Below are positions 12,830-25,539 of a DNA stretch of 64,000 nucleotides, piece by piece. The position numbers were made by a program, and so were the translations under genes. The notes beneath the pieces are model-generated. The model saw only the letters and a list, made by a program, of their open reading frames with translations. It was not told the DNA's origin and did no database searches. This stretch comes from Eonycteris spelaea (taxonomy: Eukaryota; Chordata; Mammalia; Chiroptera; Pteropodidae). Positions within the stretch are counted from its first letter, which is position 1. Every line of letters begins with the position of its first letter. The stretch is from contig PUFA01000211.1 in the NCBI GenBank assembly GCA_003508835.1, forward strand, positions 1,860,001-1,924,000, written 5' to 3'.

Positions 12830-13760
12830 CCTTTGTCTTCTCCTCCTTCTCTTAAAGAAATCCTGTTAACATTTCTGGTTTGGTGGTAATGAACTCCTTT
12901 AGCTTTTTCTTGTCTGGAAAGCTCTTTATCTGTTCTTTGATTCTAAATGATAGTTTCACTGGGTAGAGTAATCTTTGTTACAACCAATGGTCCTTGCTTT
13001 TCATCACTTTGAATATTTCATGCCAATCCCTTCTGGTCTACAAAATTTCTGTTGAGAAATCAACTGACAATCTTATGCGAGCTCCCTTCTAGGTAACTAA
13101 CTGCTTTTCCCTTGCTGCTTTTTAGAATTCTCTCTTTGTCTTTAACCTTTGGCATTTGAATTTTGATGCATCTTGGTGTGGACTTGTTTGGGACCCTCTA
13201 CACATCCTGGTCTTATGTATCTATTTCCTTTACCAGGTTAAAACCGTTTCCCATCATTATTTCTTCAAATAGGTTTTCGATTCTATGTTCTCTCTTTTCT
13301 CCTGCTGGTGCCCCTATGATGCGAATGTTGGTACATTTGATGTTGTCCCAAAGGCCCCTTAAACTATATTGTTGTTGTTATTTTTTGCTGTTCCAATTGT
13401 GTTTTCCACTACCTGTCTTCCAAATGGCTGATTTGATCCATTGCTTCATCTAATCTGATATTGATTCTATCTAACATGTTCTTCATTTCAGTTATTGTAT
13501 TCTTTATTTCTGACTGGTTCATTTTTGTTTTCTATTTTCGTTTTTATGGTTAATAGCTCTTTGTTTAGTTCTCACTGAGTTTATCTATTTTTTTTCCCCT
13601 AAGTTCAAGGAGCAGTCTTATAACCAGTGTTTTGAACTTTATCTGGTAGGTTGCTTGCCTCTATTTCAGTTAGTTTTTTTTAATAGATATTTATTCTGTT
13701 CTTTCATTTGGAACATTTTTCTTTTTGTCCTCATTTTACCTGCCTCCCTGTATTTGTTTT
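12830..13760 (-). pseudogene. L1 ORF1 remnant
   Basis: This is the position of ORF1, the RNA-binding chaperone of L1. The minus-strand sequence resembles the coiled-coil and RNA-binding parts of mammalian ORF1 at the DNA level, including the segment read on the plus strand as CCCCTATGATGCGAATGTTGG. No long frame remains. Confidence 0.6.
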
Positions 13761-15362
13761 TGCATATTAGGTAGAGCTGCAATGTCTCTCAGTCTTTGTA
13801 GGGTGGCCTTGTATAGTAGGTGTCCTGTGGGGTCCAGTGGTGCTGTCTGCCTGGTCTTCCTGGTCCCCTGGAGCTGGATGCTCCTGGACTGTCATTTGTG
13901 TAGATTGTGTGTGGCCTCCTATTGTAGTTTGGCCTTGATTGTTGTTGGCATGTTAATGGATAGTACTGATCCTCAGGCTGATTGGTTGTGAGGACTGATT
14001 GTGATAATTGCAGATGAGCTATTGTGTGGGAGCTCACCCTATAAAGTGAGTTTTGCTGTAGTGAGGCACTGGTGCCTGTTCTTTCCACCCTTTGGATGTG
14101 TCATTTGTCAAGCTAATTTGGTTGTACTCTGGTATAGTCTAAGCTGGTCAGTTGATGTGTTCATTCTGGGGCTTTTAGGGAGGGGCACTGGTACTGCTGC
14201 CTATGCCTGAGCCAATTGGTAGCAGTCACAAAGTGATCTGCATTTGGTAGCTGCCTGTGCTGGGCTTGAAGGCATCTGAAAGAGGTTTAAGGAGATTCAG
14301 GGCTGGGTGCCACTAGAGCTGGTCTGTGGTGGGGGTTGCTTATCAAGGGTTTCAGGGCTCCCTAAAATAGTTGCTGCTTGTTTGCAGACCTTTCAATATT
14401 TTAGGAAAGTCCACAAATAGGCTGAGTACAGCTGCTGAAAGAGATTCTAGTCTGTGTTCTGAAGAGGAATTTTTCACTCACATGGCTCTAGAATAACAGA
14501 TGTATTGCCTTTGATCATTAAGCCCTATAAAAGTAAGGTTACCCCTGAGCTTGAGGCCCAGATTTTCAGAGCACTAGCTCCTCTGAGACCGCTGGCGTAA
14601 TCAACCTAAGTTTTCCAACTCTCTGAGTGCTGCTTGGTTTCTTGATGGTCTGATTTTTACAATTTTTCTGTAACATTCTAGTTAGGTAGGGTGGGTTCTC
14701 AGGGAATAACCAGAGTGGGACGAGTTTGATGGAGACTCAGATTTGGTGCCTGCCCGAACCTGCAAACTAGTTTGAGGGGAGGGCTCAGCAAAGGAAAATA
14801 ATGGTGGAGAGAGGTGGATCTCCAGCCTTCATTCTGAATCCAAACAGTTCAATCCCTTTCTGTATGTCCCGGGTGTTTTTCAAGCTGCCATCCAGTGCTG
14901 GGGCTTAGAGTGTTTCTGTAAGCAATTGAGTCTGTGCACAGGCCCTTTAATAGGAATGCCTGTAACTTCAGCAGCTCTCTGTCTCATCAGACACAATCCT
15001 CACTGATTTTCATAGCCAGATGTTGTGAGGGACTCCTCTCTTTGGCACTAGTGGTCCAAGCTGGGAAACCTGGTGTGGGGCTGGGACCCCTTGTTCCTCA
15101 AGGGGGACCGCCACAGAAAATATATCCCTCCTAATTCTTAACTGCCTCATGTGGGTGTGGCGCCAAGCCCTTTCTTGTCTCTGCCCCTCCTACCAGTTTC
15201 AATGTGGCTTCTTCTTCATAACCCTAGTTATAAGAGTTCTATTCAGCTAGTATTCAGGTGGTTCATAAGGATGGTTGTTCTATAATTTAGTTATAATTTT
15301 AATGTGTTCATTGGAGGGGTTAACACAGTAGTTCCCTATTCCACCATCTTGACCAGATGTCC

Positions 15363-16289
15363 CCTGTTTTTACTTTGAGACCTCTTTAGCAGTGCATTTC
15401 TACTGCCTGATTTTCTTCTGTGGCTGCTACTTTAGCTCTTATTTACATCCTTTGCCCATAAAACAATATGAAGTAGATTTTGTACTTGAAAGAATTAATT
15501 ATTTAGCACTCGGCACACCAGTTTTCGGCAATGGTACAATTACCAGCATGTCTAATTCTGGCAAAATTATAATTGGAACAAGTACCCCACCCACACTATC
15601 TACTGAGTCCTTCCTGTGAGGTGTCTGAATTCATTTCATTTGTGATGATCCCTTAAGGAGAGAGAGCTGTGGAATAACTATTGATGAACACCATGGGAAT
15701 AATTTGTGTATTCTGACATCACAGCTGGAATAATAATGTTCTAGTCAATCTGCAATGAAATTTGACCCAAAAGAAGTATGCTATTAGAATTAATTGGATA
15801 GAAAGGAGGAGTGTGACAGAAAAGATGGTTCATTTGATCAGGAGAGTGTCTTGTAACCTGGTCATGATAATAAGGGTATGTGTCATCTCCAAATGACAGA
15901 GAGGGCTCACACTTGGTATTGTGTAAAATAACTAGAAGATGTTATATGGGTGAATAAAATCACACATATGCATATCTGTTGTCTCTTGCCTACAAACTAG
16001 GTGGAAAGATGTGTGTTCAAAGATCACTTCATACACATCTTTCATGCTTGACATAGTGTTGAATTAAAATTTGCTTATTTTGTGAACACTTGCTACATCT
16101 ATCTTGCAAGAGCTAGTAAATTATTGACCCAGGATGATAATAGAGCTCAGATAGGTTGACTAATCTTATACACATCACTGTACAAGTTTGTATTAAATAA
16201 AATATTTACTGAGCGGAATATATAAACTAATTATCCTAGAGATAAAAAATTAGGAGATAAACTTCATTATGAAAAATTTCATAAAGTTT
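15363..16289. other. unassigned DNA
   Basis: Nothing recognised to the right of the L1 5' end. Confidence 0.55.
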
Positions 16290-16620
16290 TTATAAACATT
16301 GATAGTAAAAATAGTATAATATAATAAATCCTCATTTATCACCCAGCTTAACAATTAACTCATGCCCAATCTTTTTTAATCTACACCCTCCATCCTGCTT
16401 ATTTTGAAGCAAATCTCAGATATCATGTTATTTTGTCTATAAATATTTCACAGTGGCATTTTAAAGTAGTAAAACTCTTTGAAAAATAACCAAAATATCA
16501 ATATCACACCCAGAATAATTAGCAATAATTACTCAATATCATCAAATACCTATTCATTTTTAAAAGTCTGCTGATTACCTCATAAATTTCTTAATAGTTT
16601 AAATGAAGATTCAAAGAATG
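16290..16620 (-). mobile_element. old L1 3' UTR-type fragment
   Basis: TCATTTATCACCCAGCTTAACAA, followed by a TTTTGAAGCAAATCTCAGAT block and TATCATCAAATACC, matches a common old L1 3' repeat read on the minus strand. Confidence 0.55.
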
Positions 16621-16751
16621 TCAAATTATTATAATTGGTTGATATACCTCTTAATTTCTAATTATTCCCTTCCTCCTTCTCTCTCCCGAACCCTCATCTT
16701 TGGAATATATTTGTTGAAGAAACCAAATTATTTGTTTGGTAAGACCTGGAC

Positions 16752-16783
16752 TTTGCTAATTGCATGTAAATGCAATTAGCAAA
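16752..16783. repeat. perfect inverted repeat
   Basis: Two 14-base arms, TTTGCTAATTGCAT and ATGCAATTAGCAAA, are exact reverse complements around a GTAA loop. It could extrude as a cruciform or fold in RNA. No transposon or gene explains it here. Confidence 0.95.
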
Positions 16784-18074
16784 ATCTTTTATCTTTTAGC
16801 AAGTGTCTCTTGCCTCTAGATTTCTGGTAGTTAAATATTAGGTTCCACTTTTTTTTTTTTCAAGAATACTTCACAGATGATGCTGTGTACTAAATTGAGG
16901 ACCACAGAATTCCTGGTTATTCATGACCATTGCCTTGATTATGTCACTAGAGGTTGAAAAATGGTAATTTTCTAATTTTTAAAATAATTTTTTCTTCATC
17001 TTGTTTGCTGGAATGCTTCTATAATGAGTAAATTTTCCTCATCAACTATTTAATTATTTAAGATACAGTTCATGAAGAAAAGGCCAGATAAATGCTTTGT
17101 ACTTTTTCCTTGTTTACCAGTTTTCAGAAAATTAAGTTAGTTTCCTAGTATATTCCAATCAGCAAATTGTTGTAATTGTTATTGTTATTGTTTCTGAGTA
17201 TCAGAATGAACAAATGGCTTTGAACGTAGAGATGTGTTTCAGTCTATCACTGTTTTTCTTTTTATGATGCTCAAATGATCACATCCATAGTAAATGGCAG
17301 CCTTAAAGACATAATATTAATGATGTCCTTTATGTATATAGCAAAGTTATATTACAGTTGTATAGATGTTATCCATGAAGTGCCCTTACTGACTACCTCT
17401 ATCTTATGTATGAAGGACTGGCCACATCCCATACCACTGGGAACCTCTTTATGGCTTAAAAGTTTTATTGCATATTTGCTTCATTCACACAATTGTGGTT
17501 CAGGTGAGTGAGTAAATGGACGGGTAAACTTTGGTAGGCCATTAAGCTAAAAGTTAATAATGTCAACTGCTCCTGAATAAGTCTTGCATAATAACAATTT
17601 ATAGTCTTAATAAGACACTACTCTGAGGCAGTGAGATAGAAAAAGCAGGCAGTAAGCTAGAAAAAATTTATTGAGTGACTTGAATATCTGAATAGAGCAA
17701 AGAAACTTACTCTCATGTAACTTATATTTCTAGCTTGAGAGATTGTCAATGAACCATAAAATAAATAAAGCAGAGTGTGTTAAAGATGATAGTACTATTA
17801 CATGCTGTGGAAAATAGAAAAAGTAGCATAGGTCAAGAAAAATTGTGTTTATTAGGGGTTGCAATTGTACATAGAAGGGTCAGTTTTATCATTTTAAAGA
17901 TCTAACGGAGGTAAGGGAGTTAGTTTGCAAAGGTCTGGGAGGTGAATGTTCAGGTAAAGGAAATGAACAGAGTCAAACTCAGGTGGGAGTGTGCCTGCTT
18001 TGAGTGTTAGTAAACATGGTGTATCACTGTGACTCATTTGTAAAATTCAACATTGTGTTTTTAAAATTTACCCA
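16784..18074. other. unassigned DNA
   Basis: AT-rich, no recognisable elements. Confidence 0.55.
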
Positions 18075-18270
18075 GAATTTGGGATTGTAGCTGTGATTTA
18101 TTAATTCTCACTGCTGTACAACATTCCATTATATGAATATACCACAATTTAACCAATTAACATTGAGTGGTTTCTGCTTTTTTGCTATTATATATAATGC
18201 CACTATGAACATCTTTTCTCTTAGGGCACATGAGCAAGAGATTTTCTAGAGCTTTTTCACATCATAGAAC
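18075..18270 (-). mobile_element. old L1 fragment
   Basis: ACATTCCATTATATGAATAT, then GAGTGGTTTCTGC, GCTATTATATATAATGCC and the GCACATGAGCAAGAG segment match L1 ORF2/3' sequence on the minus strand. Confidence 0.6.
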
Positions 18271-18378
18271 ATAGAGAAAATGATCATCTGTGTCACACAT
18301 GGGGGTAAACTGCGACGATATGGGCTATCCATAAAAAAAATTATTTACATTTTTTATGTATTATGTAATTACAATACA

Positions 18379-18380
<2 letters not shown>

Positions 18381-18425
<45 letters not shown>
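18381..18425. repeat. (AT)n microsatellite
   Basis: About 22 AT units in a row. Confidence 0.98.
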
Positions 18426-18427
<2 letters not shown>

Positions 18428-19069
18428 TCTGAATTTTTCCTTTCTCTTTTCATCCTTTCCCTACCTTCACCAATAAAATTTCTATTCCCAGAATTTTTGA
18501 TCACAGGTAGAATATAGGTACAGTGTGATCTAAACCAGTGCTTCTTAAAATGTAGACTGTACATATCAAATAATACTACATTCATGCTCACTGGCAACAG
18601 GAAAGAAACAGATGTAGACCTCATTCATGCCAATTGTACACTAAGTGGTATCACAGTTTCAAGGATGAACAAAGCTCCACAGTAGTATGAACAAAAGAAT
18701 AGTAGAGAAAGAATTGGATTATCATACAACACTTTTGTAGCAGTTGCTGTAGCCACTTATTGATGTTGGGATTAGCTATTGGTTACAGTAAAACAATGTT
18801 ATTCATCTGACACCTTAAATTACATTGGGCAATTAACTTTCATTGATTTTATAAATTTGTCATTAATTTATAAATTGGTTTTGGTTTATAGCTACAGAAG
18901 AATTATACACAGAAAAATGTTTTGCTATTATATATAATATGTATAACAACAATAAAAATAAAAATGAAGTCCACACCTATTTTAAATTTTTTTTTCATTT
19001 GGAAGTTGCCCCTTACTCAAGTTTGAGAGAAAATGATCATAGTAACCTACTCAACATCCATTATTTCTT
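18426..19069. other. unassigned DNA
   Basis: Follows the (AT)n tract; nothing recognised. Confidence 0.55.
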
Positions 19070-19750
19070 TTTTTCCTGTTTCCTACAGAGGCTCAATCTT
19101 ATTTAGATAATCCACCTCTCCCATACAGCCACATGTTTAGGGAAGACGAGCACTTTCACCACCCCAAAGTCCAGATGGGTTTGAGCCAATCATAGGAACC
19201 TCATGTACTTTGCCAGTGATTGGTTTAAACATGGGCATGGGATGCAATTTTGTCCAACAAGACCCATGGGATAGTTTGGTGGGGGGTTTCCAGAAAGACT
19301 TCTTCACTCTTAATAAGAGACAAAAGGAAGAGATGGCCCCTTTCTTCTTCCGGTGAAATAATTATATCTGGATGTCTCACTTGAAACTGCTTCAAGCTGT
19401 CTTGCTAGCACATGGAAATAGCCATCCCAGGAGGAAGACCAGTGAGAAATAGAAAGATGAAAATGACCCAAGTCCTTGGGACTCTCTTGAACATTTGCAT
19501 CATGGGCCCTATTGCCTGACTTCTTGTTTTAGGAGATGATTTGTTTTCCTTGATGTTGATTCATTGAGGATGAGTTTCCATTGCCTGTACCTGAAAGTGT
19601 CTTAACCAGTACAGGGAACTGAGGGGATGACAGGAGGATGGGCGCTTGGGCCTTGTCAAGGCTTGTTATGGTCAGTGATTTTCTTGACCTTTCATTCTCT
19701 CCAGGCTGTGATCCTGGCAGCCAGTGGGTATTCAATAAATAGTTGCATGA
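19070..19750. mobile_element. possible old interspersed repeat
   Basis: The phrase GGGTTTGAGCCAATCATAGG, a later GATTGGTTTAAACATGGGCA and an Ile/Met-rich tail region resemble a widespread old mammalian repeat that I cannot name. No frame. Class uncertain. Confidence 0.35.
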
Positions 19751-20967
19751 TGAGGGAATAGTAATGATTATAGGAGAATAAACTTAACCCTCTGGACCAC
19801 TCAAGATGTGGGCACATGAGGTCGCCAATATGTTCCTTTCAGCGGCAGAAGAGATACTGGGTATGTGAGTTTTCTCATGCTGCACCAGCCTGAAGGAAAC
19901 TGAATGTAGGCATAAGTTATTAACCACTGGAAATCAGCTGAGTAGAGGTCAGAACTGAATGGCAAATAGTTGGCACAATGAGGGGCAAATTAGAACGATT
20001 AATAAGAATGCAATCAGAAACTCTGCAGGAATAATGGGGTATAATAGATCATAAATGAAGGATAGGATTGGCTCTGTGTGGTATATTTTCAGCCCAGCAG
20101 GCAGCATGCTATTTTCATGCTTCATATCAACAATAGTCAGAGAAAATAGATGTGATTTTATAAAACAATAGGCCTAACTAAGCAGGCATATTTAGTTGTC
20201 TTCAAAAGGAAAGGAGGAGCCACAGCTGACTACAAGAATTTGGTGTCCTCCATTTCCAGCTGAAGATTTTTATAATGAGGTAAAAACAGATTTCTATTAT
20301 TTTCATATTAACTTTGTAAAACTTGCTTTTATTCCCTAAGTTGAGTGAGAATTGTAATACAAGAGGTTAAGAACTGCTTAATAAGTTTCATAAACTATTA
20401 AGCAGACAATTGATATTATCACTTCCTTTGCAGATAAAATATCCAAAGAGAACATGTGAAAGTCCAATTATAGGCCTCTAGTTTTGTAATCATAAACAAA
20501 ACTCTAGTAGAGCACAGAGATAAAATAACCAAACACATAGAGTCTTGGTCTTCATGTGGTCTATAGAACAAAGCATGCCAAAAAAAAGTCAAGCACTTCC
20601 TCTTTGAAATACTGAGTCTTTTATATTTAAAAATAAATGATGTAAGCAAGTATATATACAAGACACATTTTAAGACTTGCAGACAAGACTTTGGCAAGAA
20701 ACCTGGATGAGGTCGGGCCCTGGAGCCCATTAGAGATCATTTGTCCTGCTTCTGACTAGCTTGCCTATACTTGAAGGAGGCAAGGTCCTGCCCTCATCAC
20801 TGAGCAAGTCCAGCTGGCTGAAGACTGGAGGTAGAACATTACCAGTTCTTCCAATGGTCAGAATTTTCAAACCTGATTCTTGAAAGGTGTACCCTAGACT
20901 CTCACTGATTTTGAGAGTTGCCTGGTGGGTTGGAAAATATTACTTGATTCTGGTTAACAAATAGCAT
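19751..20967. other. unassigned DNA
   Basis: No gene or confident repeat. The 103-codon frame at 20419-20730 has no recognisable domain. Confidence 0.55.
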
Positions 20968-21190
20968 CATGATTAAGAGTTGAAGGTATGGAGCTGGCAG
21001 CCTGGACCTGAACCTGGTGCTACCAGACTGTGTGACTTTAGACAAGTTGCTTAAAGTCTCTGTGCCTTGGTTTCCTCTTCTGTAAGCTGGGATTAATAAT
21101 AACACCTGTTAAAGATGTTATGAGGATTAAATGAGTTAATAACTACACAGCACTTAAAACAGTGTTTGACACACAGTGAGTACTTATAAT
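20968..21190 (+). mobile_element. MIR SINE
   Basis: Nearly full-length: GTGTGACTTTAGACAAGTTG, TCTGTGCCTTGGTTTCCTC, TTCTGTAAGCTGGG, ATGAGGATTAAATGAG and the GACACACAGTGAGTACT end follow the MIR consensus. Confidence 0.9.
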
Positions 21191-22422
21191 GTCACCTGTA
21201 ATGCCCTTATCTGTGATTTATAGCATATCCAAGAAATGTTCTAGTTTAGGAGTGTTAGATCTTCATGATATATTTCTACCCATGTCAGGCTGTAGGCATC
21301 ATTGTACAGCTAATCTGCAGAGAAACTTATGGAAGGGTATATCTGTAGTCATCAGCCCCTTCAAAAGCGATTTCTTTACTGCATGGAGAAAAAGTAAGAT
21401 AAACCAAGAGGGAAAGTGTTAATCACTGTTTATTGTTAGGAAAGTAGGTAACTACAAATAACAGAATCCCTCCCTAAACTGGCTAAAAGGAATCTGTAGG
21501 TAGGGAGTCTGTAGGTAGGGAGACCAGAACTTGTGCAGATGCTCAGACACCTCAGGGACTGAGCTTCATTCTGTATTTTCTTTCCCCATCCATAGCTCTT
21601 TGGATTTCCTCTCCATACTTTTCACCTCATAGTCACAAGATAGTTGCTGTTCCTCCAATTGTCATAATTGCATTTCAAATGAGAAGAAAGGATACCAGAG
21701 AAAAAGTACTTAATTCTAGAGGGTTATTGCCTTTTATTTTGGAAGGCACAGCTTCTCTAGGAATTTCCACTCGTATCTCATTGACTAAAATTGTAGCACA
21801 TGCTCTACCCACTCACCCACTCTACACAACCCAAGCCCAGCCAGTAAGAGAGAGTGAGAAATGGCAAAAAAAAATTTTTTTTCAGTCTATAGAGTAGAGA
21901 AAGGCAAAGGGAAAGGTGTTTGTGAATAACTTCTGGGGATCATTCCACAGAATTGACCACATATGACAATGCTACAGAGGAAAATCCCTGCCGATAGTCA
22001 CTTAGTCTTTTAATGTTAAGGATTTTCTGGTTGGAAATGAATTTTATTCTGGGAAAAGGGGCTTATAGTGTTGTCTTTGTGAGCCTATCATGGAATCTTT
22101 TTACTAAAAATTGTTGCTTCTTGCAATTTTATTCCACAGTGAAAAATTAGACTTAGAATGCAAATTCCCCTGAAACAGGCAATATAAACACTTAAATTTA
22201 GACATAACAGAACAGAAAATGTCCTGAGACCAGATATTTTGTGAGGAGATCTGCACTATGTGGGGGATGAGGGTGGCGATGTGTGTATGAAATTTACCAG
22301 TATACAATTATGTCCAAGCAAAGATATTTTCATAAGCTTGGCACTAATGTGGATTTATTTTAGTAAACTAAAAATGGTCACTTACCAAAAAAATGAATTA
22401 AACACACCCCTTTTCAAACTAG
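21191..22422. other. unassigned DNA
   Basis: The left flank of the retrovirus; nothing recognised. Confidence 0.55.
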
Positions 22423-22438
22423 ATTTTACAGGGAGCCC

Positions 22439-22830
22439 TGTTATGTCTAACAATTTAGGGCCTGGTGCTCCTAGTCGATGTAAATTGGGTGCTGTAGCCA
22501 TGTCTACTTTCTCTCTCCCCTGCCTTCCACACTGTAGGCTCCAGGCTTGGCTGATGCAATCCAGGCTCCCAGGTAAGGACAAGCCCCCAGATCCGTCATG
22601 TTGCAGAAGATGCTGTAGTGTGCCTGCACCCAGCTTACGTAAGAATGAATGAGCTTGCTGCACCACGCATGTGTGACGGAATACCGCTATTGTTTCTGTG
22701 CCTATATAAGCCCATACTATTCCCACAAAAAAGGCTTGCAGTCTCATCCTCATGTTGGATCCTCAAGCATTTTTTCAATTAGGCATCTCACCGCCGAAAC
22801 CTTCCCTCTTCAATCAGTTAGGCACTGACA
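22439..22830 (+). repeat. 5' LTR of the endogenous retrovirus
   Basis: The LTR is inferred from a TG start (TGTTATGTCTAACAA), a TATATAAG box at 22703-22710 and a CA end at 22829-22830, two bases before the primer site. The start is less certain than the end. Confidence 0.65.
22703..22710 (+). promoter_or_regulatory. TATA box in the LTR
   Basis: TATATAAG, about 120 bases before the LTR end, in the position expected for the proviral promoter. Confidence 0.55.
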
Positions 22831-22832
22831 CT

Positions 22833-22850
22833 TGGCATAGCCAGCAGGAT
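22833..22850 (+). promoter_or_regulatory. retroviral primer binding site, tRNA-Ser-like
   Basis: TGGCATAGCCAGCAGGAT matches 15 of 18 bases of the complement of the tRNA-Ser 3' end as I recall it. Two of the three differences are CG to CA, the usual decay of methylated CpG. It starts two bases after the LTR CA end. Confidence 0.7.
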
Positions 22851-23209
22851 GAGATGAGTACAACCCCCAGAGCTCAGGGCAGTCCCTGAGTGGGGCAAAT
22901 GTGGCTCTCTACCTTTCCGTGGTATCCCATGGCCACATATTTGGTTACATGGATGGAACTGGAAGATTGGGATGCAGTGAAGCCATGTCCAGAGGATGTC
23001 CGGAAAGCACTGCAGATGTTGGAGCCAAATGTCCCGACTACTCATCACCAGGCAACTTGTCGGATGGCCTGATGTTCCTGGCAATGCTCCTGGCAGGCCA
23101 ACCTAGAGGTTCAGGACCAAAACCAACAGGTTCAGCAACTACTGCTCCAGGAAGCACTGGAACAATGGCTGGCAACAGTGGAACGCATGCTGCCGGGCTC
23201 TAAGGGTCT

Positions 23210-24230
23210 CTGCCTTCAGCTCAGTCTGAGAGCCCACCAGTGATACCTAGGCAGGTGCCGCTGGTGATTCGGCAATAGGTTGATGTGGAACAGCTGTTGG
23301 CCCCGGGGTAACAAGCCAACAGCACCTCCTAGGCTAACAGCATAACACCATGATCCAATACACACCCCTGACAAGCTCGGGGACCTGACAAAGCAGGGTA
23401 CGGCAGAAAGCGGGTAGATGGTTCCAAGGTGGCTCCTGCAGCTATGGAATGATGGGGCCAAAGGAACTGAATTATCTCCGAAAGAGATGGCTCAGCTGGC
23501 CTCCATAACCGTAATACCGTCCCACCAACAGCGCCTCCAGAAGGTGTTGCATACAGCAGAGGGTGCAGGTAATCATTACCTGATTAATTGGCTCATGTCC
23601 GCTGCCCAGAGAGTGTGGGACGACCCCGGGGAGCTGCCAGAGACAGTGAACAAATGAACAATGTATTTAACACTAGTCAAAATAATTTGGGAAATGGGCA
23701 TGCAGCAAATGATGTTTCACACCCTGTATAATAGTCCTGATGAAGAGGTGTACACAACTCGTATGAAGGACTTGATTTTAAATTCTGGCCTGGCCAGTTA
23801 TTTTGGCACCATGGTGGCGTTGTTGGCCCCTTACGTGGATAGACAAATCCACAAGGTGACATCCTTTAGGTTGGAGGATGTAGAAGTGAAATGTAAAGAG
23901 CATATCACCCAAGTGTGGTCTGTATCACCACCCACACCCCCAAACTGGCCGATGCATGAACAAAGGCGTGGCCCAAAAGGGGCTCAAAAGAATCCCTAGC
24001 ACTTCTGGCCATGAAGGTGAGCCACAAACCAATGTGTGTGATCTCCTTGCGGAAGGGGTAGCTCCAAAAAAGATTGAGCAGCAACCTAATGAATTCACCC
24101 CTATTCCCAGGAAAGCTGCAACCTATGAGGTATGGCTGGCTAATTATCTTCCTGATTAGGGATTTGGCCGAGGTACCCGGTTGGCAAAGGAGCCAGCTGA
24201 CCTTAGACCGCATGTGGAACTGACTATACA
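23210..24230 (+). pseudogene. retroviral gag-like remnant
   Basis: Two short frames (23418-23657 and 23661-23999) sit where gag is expected, between primer site and protease, and carry moderately hydrophobic, capsid-like sequence. No zinc knuckle is visible. Identity rests mainly on position. Confidence 0.5.
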
Positions 24231-24249
24231 TTGAACCCCCTGCAGTATA

Positions 24250-24470
24250 CAAATGGTATTAACCCTCATAGACATGGGTGCCAACAACACCCTGCTCTAC
24301 AGGAATCTAGACAAGTTTTCTGGACTCAATGCAACCATAAAAGGCTATGGAAGTCAAGTCATTCACATGAGGCAGGTCCATGTGACATTGGGTATCGGCA
24401 AATTGCCTCCTTAAACATACCGAGTGTACGTGTTCCATATACCGGAGTACATTTTGGGGATTGATATCTA
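24250..24470 (+). pseudogene. retroviral protease-like remnant
   Basis: A stretch reading LTLIDMGANNTLLY resembles an aspartic protease active-site region, but the catalytic Asp-Thr-Gly reads Asp-Met-Gly at 24271-24279. An in-frame stop follows. Confidence 0.55.
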
Positions 24471-24639
24471 ACAAGGTCTGACTGTGAATACCACTGCTGG
24501 TGAATTCCGCCTTTGCATCCAGATGGTGAAGGCTATTATTCAGGGAGGTCCACACCATGTCCTGTTGGTGTCGCTCCAAGCTACCCAGGTAGTGAACACA
24601 AAACAATATTGCTTGCCTGGAGGCCATGAGGAAATAGGT

Positions 24640-25340
24640 CACACCATTCTAAAACTGGAAGAAGTTAGTGTCATTCATCCCATGGATAGCCCATACAACT
24701 ACCCTATCTGGCCAATGTGAAAGCCTGATGGCTCCTGGCACATGATGGTTGACTATCAGCAGTTGAATAAGGTTACACTGCCCCTACATGCTGCCGTCCC
24801 AAATGTCACAGATATTAAGGATCATTTGTCATATGAACTTGGACAGTGCCATTATGTGGCAGATTTGACAAATGCTTTCTCTATTGCCATAGCCTCAGAA
24901 AGCCAAGAATAGCCCTTGACCTGGGAAGGATGACAATGGACATTCCTTGCCCTTCCCCAGGGCTATCTGCACAGCCCTACCCTGTGCCATGGTCTTGTGG
25001 CTCAAGATTTGACCACCTAGAAATGATCCCCCGCAGTATACCTGCATCGTTATATTGATGACATAATGTTAACCTCTAATTCTCTTACAGCCTATGAGAG
25101 GCTCTAACTGACTGCGGTTAGGCCATCAATGAAGACAAGGTCCAAGGACCTGGGTATTCTGTAAGATTCTTGGGAGTTGTCTGATTGGGTAAAATAAAAG
25201 TAATGCTAGAGGTAATGATCAATAAGATACAGGCATACCCCCAACCTAAAACTATGAAGCAACTCGAATCCTATTTGGGACTTCTGGGATTTTGGAGAAT
25301 GTTCATCCTACATTTGGCCTTCTTAACACAACCCCTGCAC
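24640..25340 (+). pseudogene. retroviral reverse transcriptase remnant
   Basis: Reverse transcriptase blocks appear in order: DGSWHMMVDYQQLNKV near 24730, HYVADLTNAF near 24850, a LPQGYLHSPTLCHGL block near 24950 and the catalytic YIDD at 25051-25062. Stops, such as the TGA at 24718-24720, and frame changes break it. Confidence 0.8.
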
Positions 25341-25539
25341 CGTCTAGTGTGATGGGGCACCCCATGGAATAGGACTCCCAAGATAGAAGAGGCCTTTAAG
25401 GCTACAAAACAACCTGTAGCACAAACCCAAATACTACACGTAATAGATCCGGCCCTACCATTTCTAGTCAAAGTGCAGGTGAATGAAATAAGATTTGAGT
25501 GGGGCTTGTGGCAAAAGCTAGATTCCTGGAAGATGCCAA

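Larger units (their letters stand above)
8395..15362 (-). mobile_element. near full-length L1 retrotransposon, decayed
   Basis: The right end reads, on the minus strand, GGTCAAGATGGTGGAATAGG, the usual start of an L1 5' UTR. Leftwards come a GC-richer 5' UTR (about 13760-15362), an ORF1 remnant (about 12830-13760), an ORF2 remnant (about 8760-12740) and a 3' UTR to about 8395. ORF2 pieces are clear in translation, such as [35 protein letters not shown] and TTWMDLEGIVLSEISQ near the C-terminus. Frames are broken throughout, so it cannot be active. Removing the SINE leaves about 6.6 kb, normal for a complete mammalian L1. I could not define its target duplication. The left edge is approximate. 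Confidence 0.88.
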
